A program made the translations under genes and the position numbers. A stretch of 64,000 nucleotides of DNA from Deltaproteobacteria bacterium (GTDB taxonomy: Bacteria > Desulfobacterota > BSN033 > UBA1163): the NCBI GenBank assembly GCA_016875255.1, contig VGRU01000001.1:40922-104921 (forward strand). Reading direction: 5' to 3'. The notes below the pieces were generated by a model. It was not told the DNA's origin. It searched no databases and was given only the letters and a program-made list of their open reading frames with translations. Numbering within the stretch: the stretch's first letter is position 1; each line of letters starts with the position of its first letter. This document shows positions 25,927 to 33,806 of the stretch, one piece after another.

Positions 25927-26031
25927 AGTGATTCCCTTTGATAAAAATCGGATTTTAATATAACATAAAAAGAGTTCTAATGAAACGATTGTGGACTCAT
26001 TCCATAAAACAAGTAACGGAGGTTAATCGCA

Positions 26032-26865
26032 ATGAAGATAACCATCCTTTGTGAGAACACGGTGGGCAGGCTGGTCGGTTATGGAGAGCACGGCTTTTCG
26101 GCTTTCATCGAGACCGAACAGGGAAACTACCTCTTCGATACCGGAAGCGGTCACGCAGTTATTGCAAACTCTCTTGTCCTCAATAAGGATCTGAAGAGTA
26201 TTAAAAAAATCTTTTTGAGCCATGGCCATTTTGATCATACCGGAGGTCTCCCCGAAGTCCTTAAATTGAAAGGAGAGGTGGATGTACACGCCCATCCCGA
26301 TGTGTTTTCAGACCGAATCAAAATCCTGAAAAAGGATGGCAAAGAAAAAAAACAGTTTGTCGGTCTCCCATATAAAAGGAAGTATCTCGAGTATTTGGGG
26401 GCAAACTTTATTCTAAATTCAGATTTTACAGAGGTCGAAAAAGGAGTCTCTTTAACCGGGGAAGTCCCGAGAAGGACTCCCTTTGAAAAAACTGACCCAA
26501 TACTCTTCACCGAAATCGATGGGAGGACCGCTACGGATACCTTCCCTGATGACCAGTCCCTGATTTTAGATACTCCTAAAGGGCTTGTTCTCATCCTCGG
26601 ATGTGCGCACTCGGGGATGATCAATATCATCCACCATGTCATGAACAAGACCGGAAAAGAGAGATTTTATGCCATCCTGGGCGGAACCCATCTGGACTTT
26701 CTCACCTCTGAGCAATTGGAAGAATCGATCAAATTTCTTAAGAAGATGGATATTGAGAAGATCGGCGTCTCCCATTGCACGGGAATGAGAGCATCATCCC
26801 GGCTCCACCAGGAATTCGGAGATCGCTTTTTCCATGGATGTGTTGGAAGTGTTTTAGAGGTGTAG
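26032..26865 (+). CDS. metallo-beta-lactamase fold hydrolase
   Basis: 277 residues of the COG1237 type. The metal-binding motif is SHGHFDHTGG (H64, H66, D68, H69), with VGYGEHGFSAFIETEQGNYLFDTGSG before it, LVLILGCAHSGMINIIHHV and GGTHLDFLT later, and ...IGVSHCTG near the end. Archaeal relatives act in methanopterin synthesis (RFA-P related); bacterial members are of unclear function. GGAGG ribosome site at 26019-26023. It is divergent from moeA, next to the BcrA/D-type genes. Confidence 0.85.
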   Translation: MKITILCENTVGRLVGYGEHGFSAFIETEQGNYLFDTGSGHAVIANSLVLNKDLKSIKKIFLSHGHFDHTGGLPEVLKLKGEVDVHAHPDVFSDRIKILKKDGKEKKQFVGLPYKRKYLEYLGANFILNSDFTEVEKGVSLTGEVPRRTPFEKTDPILFTEIDGRTATDTFPDDQSLILDTPKGLVLILGCAHSGMINIIHHVMNKTGKERFYAILGGTHLDFLTSEQLEESIKFLKKMDIEKIGVSHCTGMRASSRLHQEFGDRFFHGCVGSVLEV

Positions 26866-26920
26866 AGAATTATCATAGATTAAGGTTCTTCCGCCTTTGT
26901 GTAGGCGCGTTCCCCTTTTT

Positions 26921-26990
26921 AACCCCTCTCTGCCTACCGGCAGGCAGGCACACCTCCCCTTAATATAAGGGGAGGCCGGGTGGGGTTATT
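26921..26990. repeat. CTCCCCTTAATATAAGGGGAG palindrome
   Basis: Arms CTCCCCTTAATATAAGGGGAG (about 26955-26975) and an inserted CTGCCTACCGGCAGGCAG hairpin (about 26931-26948) upstream of the first BcrD-like gene. Confidence 0.7.
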
Positions 26991-27008
26991 AGAGACCAAG
27001 GAGTAGAA

Positions 27009-27785
27009 ATGATAGTCGCAGGTATTGATGTTGGTGGTCAGAATGTTCATATCGTCATCAAGAAAGATGGACAGATATTGGCAAAAGGAACCGCCCCCAC
27101 CGGTATCAAAAAAGCCGAAGCAGTCGAGGTTTTATATGATCAGGTGTTAAAACAGGCGTCCATTCCAAGAAAGGATGTGGAGCGTGTGGTGGCAACTGGA
27201 AGTGCGGCCAAACGTGTTTCCATTGCCAATGGCTTCATCTCGGATGTTGCCGCGGCTGCCCAGGGAGCGAGTAAATTATTTCCAAATGCCAGGACAATCA
27301 TAGACGTGGGAGCCGAAGAAGGACGGGCCATCAAGATAGGCCCTGAACGAAAAGTTTTAGATTTTGCCATTAACGACAAATGCGCTGCTGGAACCGGAAC
27401 ATTTGTGGAAGCCATGTCAAGGGCATTGGAGGTCTCCATTGAAGAGATGGCAAAGATCGCTCTTGATTCAACAAAATCCATCCCGATGAATGCTCAGTGC
27501 GCTGTCTTTGGAGAATCGGAAGTGGTCTCCCTCATCCACCAGAATATTTCCAAACCCGATATCTCCAGGGCTGTGTTGGATGCCGTTGCAGGGAGAGTTG
27601 GTTCCATTGCCCGAATTGTAGGCCTGGAAAAAGATGTGGTGTTTGTCGGCGGAATGGCTAAAAATGTTGCTTTCATCGACTCTCTCCAAAAGAATATCGA
27701 GATGGAGGTTATTGTTCCGGCTGATCCTGATTACATGGGGGCACTCGGTGCAGCAGAGGCCGCTCTTTCAGGTGTTTTGGAATAA
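27009..27785 (+). CDS. BadF/BadG/BcrA/BcrD-type ATPase, BcrD-like
   Basis: 258 residues of the ASKHA fold used by activators of 2-hydroxyacyl-CoA dehydratases and by the ATPase subunits of benzoyl-CoA reductase. AGIDVGGQNVHIVI (phosphate 1), IDVGAEEGRAIKIG (phosphate 2) and the cluster loop FAINDKCAAGTGTFVE are present. C125 and C164 (NAQCAVFGESEV) are 39 residues apart, matching the two cysteines that bridge a [4Fe-4S] cluster in the known activator. It would drive one electron to a low potential at the cost of ATP. No dehydratase or reductase subunit is beside it. Confidence 0.9.
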   Translation: MIVAGIDVGGQNVHIVIKKDGQILAKGTAPTGIKKAEAVEVLYDQVLKQASIPRKDVERVVATGSAAKRVSIANGFISDVAAAAQGASKLFPNARTIIDVGAEEGRAIKIGPERKVLDFAINDKCAAGTGTFVEAMSRALEVSIEEMAKIALDSTKSIPMNAQCAVFGESEVVSLIHQNISKPDISRAVLDAVAGRVGSIARIVGLEKDVVFVGGMAKNVAFIDSLQKNIEMEVIVPADPDYMGALGAAEAALSGVLE

Positions 27786-27900
27786 CTCCCCCTGCCCCCT
27801 CTCGGTTTCGAGTCGCAACGACTTAACCTAGAGGGGGTATACTCCTCCCCTTAAGATAAGTCGATTAGACCCGACCACGGGGGGAGGTTAGGTGGGGTTA
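27786..27900. repeat. CTCCCCTTA-TAAG palindrome with inserted sequences
   Basis: Outer CCCCCTCTC...GGGGGAGG arms; inside lie CGAGTCGCAACGACTTAACC and GTCGATTAGACCCGACCACG, apparent insertions into the palindrome. Related to 17462-17556 and 26921-26990. Confidence 0.6.
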
Positions 27901-27945
27901 TGTATAAACTGCTTTAATCCCGCTAATCATTAAAGGGGGAATTAA

Positions 27946-28884
27946 ATGGTTGGGCAAGAAAAAACTATTGAGTTCTGGAGGTGGCCTGAAAACAACTGGG
28001 TCAATCCGGATATTGATTGGAAAAAAGGTAAATGTATAACCGCCGGAGTTGATGTGGGATCTGTCAGCACACAGGTGGTCATCATGGTCGATGGTGAATT
28101 CTATGCGTTTGGCAATACGCGCACAGGTTCGAATAGCCCGGACAGCGCCAGAAAGGGAATGGACTACGCCCTTGAGAAGACTGATTTGAAATTAGAAAAT
28201 ATCGACTACTGTATCGGCACCGGATATGGAAGGGTCAATGTGCCCATGGCTCAGCAGGCAATAACCGAAATCTCTTGCCATGCCAAGGGAGCAAATTTCA
28301 TGTATGGCCCTGAGGTTAGAACGATCATGGACATGGGAGGCCAAGACTGCAAAGCCATCAACATTGACAGTCAGGGTAAAGTTCTCAACTTCATGATGAA
28401 CGACAAGTGCGCCGCTGGAACCGGCCGTGGTATGGAGGTTTTTGCGGACCTGATTCATGTCCCGGTCTGGGAGATCGGTCCCCGCTCTTTTCAGATTTCA
28501 AGAGAACCCCCTTCCATCAGTACCACCTGCGTTGTCTTCGCAAAAAGTGAGGTGATGGGCCTTCTTGAACAGGGCATTCCGGAAAATGAGATCATGGCTG
28601 CCTATTGTTCTGCGATGGCCCACAGAATTATGGAGCTTCTGAAGCGGCTTGGCGTGAAAGAGAAATTTGTCATCACCGGTGGAATCGCCAAGAATGAAGG
28701 GGTGGTCAAGAGGCTTGAAAAGGAACTCGGAATCAAGACCGCGGAACAGGCTTGGCACAATTCAAAGTATCGCAAGAAGAACTTTCCTTTTGATACCCAG
28801 CTTGCCGGAGCCATTGGAGCTGCCCTTTTTGGACAGGCATTGCTGGATACAGGAAAAGCTAAAAGTGTAAAAAAACTGGAATAG
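27946..28884 (+). CDS. BadF/BadG/BcrA/BcrD-type ATPase, BcrA-like
   Basis: 312 residues, the larger partner of the preceding gene. TAGVDVGSVSTQVVIMVDG, IMDMGGQDCKAINI and FMMNDKCAAGTGRGMEVFADLI define the fold. C155 and C195 (STTCVVFAKSEVMGLL) are the likely cluster ligands. With the 258-residue protein it would form a heterodimer around one [4Fe-4S] cluster as in BcrA/BcrD or BzdP/BzdQ. The RBS GGGGGA lies before ATG 27946. The ferredoxin and CoA-transferase downstream are the natural electron donor and substrate activator. Confidence 0.9.
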   Translation: MVGQEKTIEFWRWPENNWVNPDIDWKKGKCITAGVDVGSVSTQVVIMVDGEFYAFGNTRTGSNSPDSARKGMDYALEKTDLKLENIDYCIGTGYGRVNVPMAQQAITEISCHAKGANFMYGPEVRTIMDMGGQDCKAINIDSQGKVLNFMMNDKCAAGTGRGMEVFADLIHVPVWEIGPRSFQISREPPSISTTCVVFAKSEVMGLLEQGIPENEIMAAYCSAMAHRIMELLKRLGVKEKFVITGGIAKNEGVVKRLEKELGIKTAEQAWHNSKYRKKNFPFDTQLAGAIGAALFGQALLDTGKAKSVKKLE

Positions 28885-29000
28885 TGGAATCATGGAACAT
28901 TGGAATGTTGCGTAAATCCTATGCTGTATGAATCTTAGGGTTAACCCGATTTCTATGATTCACCCATTATTCCATCATTCCAGTATTCCAATATTCCATT
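28881..29000. repeat. TGGAATNATGGAA / ATTCCAGTATTCCA inverted repeat
   Basis: TGGAATCATGGAACATTGGAA on the left pairs imperfectly with ATTCCATCATTCCAGTATTCC on the right, with a long loop. It lies between the second ATPase gene and the ferredoxin gene. Confidence 0.6.
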
Positions 29001-29019
29001 AAGGGTGTGGGGAAATGAA

Positions 29020-29340
29020 GTGATTGCTCATTACGGGTTTAACGACGCCTCCGGAGATTGGTTTTTCATTCTTGACACAGACAAATGCAACGGCTGTGGT
29101 AAATGCGTAGAGGTGTGCCCAGTAAATATTCTCGAAGTTGGACCGGACCAAATAGACCCTTTTCGTGAAGAACCAGTGGCTTCTGTAAAACAGGATGAAT
29201 GTAACAAAATCCGTTACCATTGCGCTCCCTGCAAACCCGATTACGGGCCGGAACCACCTCCCTGTGTCGCAGTTTGCAAACCCGGAGCTATCTCCCACTC
29301 CGAAGGTTGGAAGGCATGTTTCAAAGACAGTTATCAGTAA
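29020..29340 (+). CDS. two-cluster ferredoxin
   Basis: 106 residues from GTG 29020, preferred over GTG 29005 because GGGGA lies about seven bases upstream. Cluster 1 is standard: C23-x2-C26-x2-C29-x3-C33 (DKCNGCGKCVEVCP). The second set reads C-x6-C-x2-C-x9-C-x3-C (DECNKIRYHCAPC, then PPCVAVCKPGAI), with an inserted PDYGPEP loop, so cluster 2 has an unusual frame. It is the probable low-potential donor for the upstream ATPase pair. Confidence 0.85.
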   Translation: MIAHYGFNDASGDWFFILDTDKCNGCGKCVEVCPVNILEVGPDQIDPFREEPVASVKQDECNKIRYHCAPCKPDYGPEPPPCVAVCKPGAISHSEGWKACFKDSYQ

Positions 29341-29373
29341 TTAGTTTATCGTCCATCGTTCATTGTTTATCGT

Positions 29374-29583
29374 ATGATTAGAGAAGACGAACTCAAACAA
29401 CAAGGCTGGGAAAAACGGTTCACCATAGACGAGCCCCGTCTATCTGAAATGGCAGCGCAATACAAAGAACTCGGCTTTGAAGTCCTTCTTGAGCCTGTTG
29501 ATCTCGCTTCGGAAGAATGCACCAGTTGCATGGCCGCAGACCCCAAACGCTACAAAACCATCTATACCCGCCCGAAAAAATAG
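29374..29583 (+). CDS. small conserved-looking protein with a CxxC
   Basis: 69 residues, not recognised. The N-terminus is charged (MIREDELKQQGWEKRFTIDEPRLSEMAAQYKELGFEVLLEPVD) and the end carries EECTSCMAADPKRYKTIYTR, where C-T-S-C could hold a metal or a disulfide. It lies between the ferredoxin and the CoA-transferase with short gaps, so it is probably part of the same operon. Confidence 0.6.
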   Translation: MIREDELKQQGWEKRFTIDEPRLSEMAAQYKELGFEVLLEPVDLASEECTSCMAADPKRYKTIYTRPKK

Positions 29584-29606
29584 GTTTCAAGATATGAGGT
29601 AGGCTT

Positions 29607-30812
29607 ATGCAAATTCTTGAAGGCATAAAGGTCGTTGACCTTACGCAGTTCATCGCTGGATCTCGCTGCACCCAAATACTCGCTGATATGGGTGCCGATG
29701 TCGTGAAGGTGGAACCCCCCCATGGCGATACGCTACGGATGATATTCAAAATGACCCCTGGCGCGGAGCGCAATTACTCTGTCTTCAATCGCAACAAATA
29801 TGGTCTCGCAGTCAACATGAACGACCCACAAGGCAGGGAGGTCATTCTCAAACTCGCCACGATATCCGATATTTTTGTTCATAATCTGATCCCCGGGTCT
29901 ATCGAGAAGTTTGGCTTGGGTTATGAAGATGTCCGATTCCTGAAAAAGGACATCATCTACGTCGGCATTTCAGGATTCGGTGCATCCGGTGTGGGGCCTG
30001 AACGGGCTGCTTTTGACATCATTGCACAGGCAACCGGCGGCCAGTTCTGGAATAATCAGGACACCTTCCTGATGCCGGATAATTTCTGGGGCGACCTGGT
30101 CACTGGCGCTTACGCCACGATTTCGATTCTCTTCGCTCTGATTCACAAGATGAAAACAGGGCAGGGGCAGTGCATAGACATCTCCATGCAGGATGTCATG
30201 TACTACAACAATTACCGAGCGCTGATGGATAAAGGTCTCGAACCAATCATGGCGCAGGTGGAGAAAGAATTGGGCAGGAAACCGAAAGATGTCCTGAACT
30301 CTTCAGACCGGATGCCCTTCTACGGATTCTTTAAATCAAAGGATGGTAAAGTGGCTATCGTTTCCATCACTACCAGACAGTGGAAAGACTTAGTTGAAAT
30401 AATCGGATGCCCTGAAATGGCAACGGATCCGAAATTCTCCAACCTCCTCGTTCAGATTCATAACCACAAAGAGGCGGTGGCTCTCATCGAAGAATGGACG
30501 GTAGAGCACACATCACAGGAAATCATCTCCATTCTTGAAAGCAAAAAGATACCCTGCGGAATTGCCTATACCTCTGAGCAGGTCAATGTGGACGAAAATC
30601 TAAAACAGCGTGGAATGTTTCAAAAGGTTTATCATGAAACATTCGGCGATATTGATATTCCCGGATTCCCCTTTAAGTTTTTGGATACCTCAGGAACCAT
30701 TCGGATGCCTGCGCCAGGCCTGGGCGAACACAACAGGCTAATCCTTGAGCAGTGGCTCGGGTATACCTCTGATGAGGTAGGGGAACTTTATAAAAAAGGA
30801 ACAATGCTATAA
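29607..30812 (+). CDS. CaiB/BaiF family (class III) CoA-transferase
   Basis: 401 residues. LEGIKVVDLTQFIAGSRCTQILADMGADVVKVEPPHGD at the start is the family hallmark. The likely catalytic Asp that forms a mixed anhydride with the acid is D163 in NFWGDLVTGAYA; formyl-CoA transferase uses D169. Further motifs are FDIIAQATGG and the ISMQDVMYYNN helix. Ribosome site AGGTAGG before ATG 29607. In this cluster it would charge an organic acid with CoA before reduction or dehydration. Confidence 0.92.
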   Translation: MQILEGIKVVDLTQFIAGSRCTQILADMGADVVKVEPPHGDTLRMIFKMTPGAERNYSVFNRNKYGLAVNMNDPQGREVILKLATISDIFVHNLIPGSIEKFGLGYEDVRFLKKDIIYVGISGFGASGVGPERAAFDIIAQATGGQFWNNQDTFLMPDNFWGDLVTGAYATISILFALIHKMKTGQGQCIDISMQDVMYYNNYRALMDKGLEPIMAQVEKELGRKPKDVLNSSDRMPFYGFFKSKDGKVAIVSITTRQWKDLVEIIGCPEMATDPKFSNLLVQIHNHKEAVALIEEWTVEHTSQEIISILESKKIPCGIAYTSEQVNVDENLKQRGMFQKVYHETFGDIDIPGFPFKFLDTSGTIRMPAPGLGEHNRLILEQWLGYTSDEVGELYKKGTML

Positions 30813-31124
30813 CAAACACCTAAAAATAACTTCCTCTTGTTTTTCAGTTCCTACTCTTGTATGCAAAATTTCAATTGAAAATTAGCAAGGGAGGGGTAAT
30901 TTTGGGGAGGATTTTTCCCTTGACGGTCAATGTGCTTAATAGTATCTTCTAATTGCCTTTTCCACCTGTCCCTAATGAACCTTACAACGTAACCTTTAAC
31001 CATTCGAAGTGACTTATGGCGGGATGGATGTTGTTAGTATCATAAGCCGCCAAAGGATAATCTTATCCCCTTGTGGGCTTTCATGATTTTCCTTTATAGA
31101 ACTTCAGAAAGGAGGGAAATATTT
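30813..31124. other. 312-base gap with a possible promoter and small palindrome
   Basis: No ORF or recognised RNA. A possible promoter is TTGACG (30920-30925), 17 bases, TATCTT (30943-30948). A 14-base palindrome GGATAATCTTATCC (31055-31068) lies before the ribosome site of the next gene. A TGGCGG/CCGCCA hairpin lies near 31018-31052. Confidence 0.35.
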
Positions 31125-31628
31125 ATGCTAGGAAGAAAAAATATTAGTATTGGGGTTCTTGTAGGAATTTTCCTCTTCTTCATATTTCTTGCGGTTGCGC
31201 AAGCCGAAACACCTTTCGATTTTACACAGTGCGTTTCTGGGCCAGCCACAGTGTTATCGTCGAGTAAAGAATTAACAATTTTAAGCGTTGAGCTAAGGGG
31301 CATCATCATGAGCAATCACGAGAACAAGGTTTTTGATAACTTCATTTCTCATTTTTTGGGTGTTTCGCGTATTATGGCTGGTCAAGTAGATGCGCGTGGT
31401 TATTCCAAGCTAACTGACCTTGATGGGGACTTCATTCTCACGGAGACGACAACTGTTGGCCCTGTTGGGAAAGCCACTTGGAAATTCAAGTTCCTTCATG
31501 GAACTGGCAAATGGAAAAGTATCACGGGTAGTGCCAGTGCTCTCCCTATTACGAAACGTGGGGCAGTTGAAGAAGGGACGTGGCGGGGTTGCTACAAGGT
31601 AACGGGAACATTTGAAGTACCGAAATAG
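31125..31628 (+). CDS. secreted protein of unknown function
   Basis: 167 residues from ATG 31125, which has AAGGAGGG eight bases upstream; a longer frame from 31071 lacks one. A signal peptide (SIGVLVGIFLFFIFLAVAQAETP, cleavage probably after AQA) precedes a ~140-residue beta-rich domain with VELRGIIMSN, GDFILTETTTVGPVGKATWKFKFLHGTGKWKSITGSA and GTWRGCYKVTGTFEV. The pattern of alternating residues suggests a small beta-barrel or lipocalin-like fold. Two cysteines remain in the mature form (FTQC and RGCY). No family recognised. Confidence 0.65.
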   Translation: MLGRKNISIGVLVGIFLFFIFLAVAQAETPFDFTQCVSGPATVLSSSKELTILSVELRGIIMSNHENKVFDNFISHFLGVSRIMAGQVDARGYSKLTDLDGDFILTETTTVGPVGKATWKFKFLHGTGKWKSITGSASALPITKRGAVEEGTWRGCYKVTGTFEVPK

Positions 31629-31845
31629 AAGCAGGCCAAGAAGGGTTGCCTCTTAGAATTAAGTAGGCGCCTCCCTAAGCAATCCAGTCGATAGCTTACA
31701 ACTTAGGCCAATTCTTTGCATTATTCTCACTTACATCCTGTAATGTTTAATTCCTGAATATGGTTCACTCTATTGAATTGTAGGTGCTATACGTAACATG
31801 TTTGAAAGAAAGGGGGTATGGGGATGGCGGTTTTAGGAGATCGAG

Positions 31846-31953
31846 ATGCGAGGACTTAAGATACTGATTGAAATATTACTCCTTTTGCTCTGTCTTCAGT
31901 TTTTCCCAGAACGTTCTTGGAGAGATAATCTCCATCTCCCTTATCCTTCTTAA
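31846..31953 (+). CDS. possible 35-residue hydrophobic peptide
   Basis: TAGGAG (about 31834-31839) stands six bases before ATG 31846. The peptide has a membrane-helix core, LKILIEILLLLLCLQFF, then a short polar tail. The 3' half is antisense to the PIN toxin remnant, so it may simply be a remnant or chance. Small hydrophobic peptides occur in type I toxin systems, but there is no antitoxin RNA evidence here. Confidence 0.25.
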   Translation: MRGLKILIEILLLLLCLQFFPERSWRDNLHLPYPS

Positions 31954-32041
31954 TCCGAGAAGTTCATTATCTCCGGTAACAAACAGGTCTGCCTCTCCAT
32001 CTAAGGTACATGAAAAAATAGTCAGGCCATCCCCATCCCTT
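31876..32041 (-). pseudogene. C-terminal remnant of a PIN-domain toxin
   Basis: Read on the minus strand, the frame RDGDGLTIFSCTLDG-EADLFVTGDNELL-GL...MEIISPRTFWEKLK ends at TAA 31876-31878. This matches the last ~55 residues of PIN-family toxins (RDPDDD..., ADLIVTGDxDLL, I.TPxEFL). A TAA stands in frame two codons before it, and there is no start. The matching N-terminal piece is at 33753-33806, beyond the AbiE genes. Confidence 0.75.
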
Positions 32042-32066
32042 TAATTTCAGTATAGGAAGATTTTTG

Positions 32067-32095
32067 TTGACATTTGGTTTGAAATGTTATATTTT
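32067..32095 (+). promoter_or_regulatory. promoter of the abiEi-abiEii module
   Basis: TTGACA (32067-32072), 17 bases, TATTTT (32090-32095); the gene starts at 32120. The segment begins right at the edge of the PIN remnant, so the module carries its own promoter. Confidence 0.65.
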
Positions 32096-32119
32096 ATGTG
32101 ACAAAGGTAGGCTGTACAG

Positions 32120-32926
32120 ATGACAAACGTCTCTCAAAATATAACAAAAGCTCCCCTGGGAAGGATAGAGGCCAGGTTCATTGCAAAAGTTGGCTCCAGG
32201 CTCACCTTCTCTATTGATGAAGCTCGACAGGTATTGGACCCAAACGGGGAGGACAACACCCGCCAGTTTTTAGAGAGACTCCAACGAAAAGGGTGGATTC
32301 AGAGAATTAAACGGGGTAAATTTGCCGTTATTCCCCTTTCTTCTGGGGAAACCCGTGCTCCCCAACTTCATGAATTCCTTGTCGCTATGGAAATAGTTTC
32401 CCCTGCTGCAATTGCTTACTGGTCGGCTCTCAATCATCATGGCATGACAGAGCAACTTCCTCGTACAGTTTTCATAGCAACGAATCACCCTGTCCGCCAT
32501 CCTCCGGAGGAGATACTGGGAATATCATTTAAAATTATATCCCTTCAGCATTCAAAGTTTTTTGGAATTATACAGGACTGGATAGATGAGCGATCGTTTT
32601 GGATTACTGATAAAGAAAAGACAATTATTGATGGATTAGATCTTCCCAAATACGTAGGCGGAGTAGGAGAAATCGTGAAGGCGCTTATAAAAACATGGAC
32701 CGAATTGGACGAAGCCAAGCTCATAGCCTACGCAGCTAAAATAGGTAACCTTGCAGCCACAAAACGCCTGGGGTTCTTGATGGAAACGTTGGAGCTTGGC
32801 AATTCTCAAACCTTGCAGAAAGTTGCATCGCAATCCCGTGGTTTCTCACCCTTAGACCCTACGCTTCCCAGGCAGGGGAAGCATAACCGGCGATGGAATC
32901 TTCTGATTAATGCGAAGGTCGTTTAA
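32120..32926 (+). CDS. abiEi: AbiEi-type antitoxin/transcriptional regulator
   Basis: 268 residues. An N-terminal winged helix (SIDEARQVLDPNGEDNTRQFLERLQRKGWIQRIKRGKFAVIPL) is followed by the AbiEi_4-type core: LHEFLVAMEIVSPAAIAYWSALNHHGMTEQLPRTVFIAT, ITDKEKTIIDGLDLPKYVGGV and AYAAKIGNLAATKRLGFLME. It represses its own promoter and neutralises AbiEii. The stop overlaps the abiEii start by one base (TAATG), giving tight coupling. Confidence 0.88.
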   Translation: MTNVSQNITKAPLGRIEARFIAKVGSRLTFSIDEARQVLDPNGEDNTRQFLERLQRKGWIQRIKRGKFAVIPLSSGETRAPQLHEFLVAMEIVSPAAIAYWSALNHHGMTEQLPRTVFIATNHPVRHPPEEILGISFKIISLQHSKFFGIIQDWIDERSFWITDKEKTIIDGLDLPKYVGGVGEIVKALIKTWTELDEAKLIAYAAKIGNLAATKRLGFLMETLELGNSQTLQKVASQSRGFSPLDPTLPRQGKHNRRWNLLINAKVV

Positions 32927-33756
32927 TGATCACAAAAGCTGAGCTTCACCACTTTGCATCGCTTGAAGGGATTCGGTTTGATCAAGTTGAAAGAGATTAT
33001 CTCATTGCATGGATATTATATGGATTATCACAGCATCACCTCGCAACAAAGGGATGGTTCTTTAAAGGTGGAACTTGTCTAAGACATTGCTATTATCCGG
33101 AATACCGATTTTCCGAAGATATTGATTTCAGTTGCCAACCCAATTCAGGGGACTTGGGTTCTTCCCAAAAATTGCTTAATCGAAGTGCAAAATGGATTCA
33201 AGAAAAATCGGGCATTCTTATAGCTATAAATGCCCCTCGCACAAGTCCGGGAGATTTTCAAGTTGAAATCCCTGTGGAATATAACAGAGGGGGATCACGC
33301 AGGCAGAAGCTTCCAAGTGTGGAAATACACCTGACGTTCGATGAGCCGATTTTGACAGAGCCGGAAATCCGATCTTTAACGCCACGTTATCCAGATATAT
33401 CCGATTTCAAAATAACCTGCTATAGCAAAGAGGAAATGATAGCAGAAAAGATGCGTGCATTACTTCAACAGCAGACAAAATGGCCACGGCCCCGGGATAT
33501 ATATGACCTCTGGTTTATCCTCTGCCGGTCAGGGGAGTCCTTTCAACCAGAGACACTCAGAACCCTCTTTATTGAGAAATGCAAAGTTCGCCAAATTCAA
33601 CCCAATTTCGAAGGTCTGATTTCCGAAAATCTAAAGGAAAGAAACAAAAATACCTGGGGAAATAGCTTAATACCTTTAATGAAAACTGTTCCAGATTTTG
33701 AAGAAGTATGGATTGAGTGGAGCCTCAAATTTCATGAAATCTTCAGTGGATTTTAG
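32926..33756 (+). CDS. abiEii: AbiEii-type nucleotidyltransferase toxin
   Basis: 276 residues. The nucleotidyltransferase signature is WFFKGGTCLRHCYYPEYRFSEDIDFSC (GG-T-L plus R-S-E-D-I-D-F), then VEIHLTFDEPI and CYSKEEMIAEKMRALLQQ with PRPRDIYDLWFIL, all typical of AbiEii/MenT-type toxins that modify tRNA 3' ends. Complete, no frameshift. Its stop overlaps the stop of the PIN N-terminal remnant on the other strand, so the module ends exactly at the disrupted gene. Confidence 0.9.
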   Translation: MITKAELHHFASLEGIRFDQVERDYLIAWILYGLSQHHLATKGWFFKGGTCLRHCYYPEYRFSEDIDFSCQPNSGDLGSSQKLLNRSAKWIQEKSGILIAINAPRTSPGDFQVEIPVEYNRGGSRRQKLPSVEIHLTFDEPILTEPEIRSLTPRYPDISDFKITCYSKEEMIAEKMRALLQQQTKWPRPRDIYDLWFILCRSGESFQPETLRTLFIEKCKVRQIQPNFEGLISENLKERNKNTWGNSLIPLMKTVPDFEEVWIEWSLKFHEIFSGF

Positions 33757-33806
33757 CGATATTTTAGTGCGTTGACGAAAATATTTATGTCAAGGAATAT
33801 CCTCAT
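33753..33806 (-). pseudogene. N-terminal remnant of a PIN-domain toxin
   Basis: ATG 33804-33806 overlaps the stop of the upstream antitoxin gene as ATGA. The 17 codons read MRIFLDINIFVNALKYR, the start of a PIN domain with the first metal-binding Asp (FLDxN), before TAA 33753-33755. The rest of the gene is missing here; a matching C-terminal part is 1.7 kb away at 31876-32041, with abiEi-abiEii between. Confidence 0.75.

Noticed and set aside
25927..26031. Molybdenum-cofactor riboswitch upstream of moeA
   Set aside because: Only 105 AT-rich bases separate the divergent genes, with no multi-stem structure visible.
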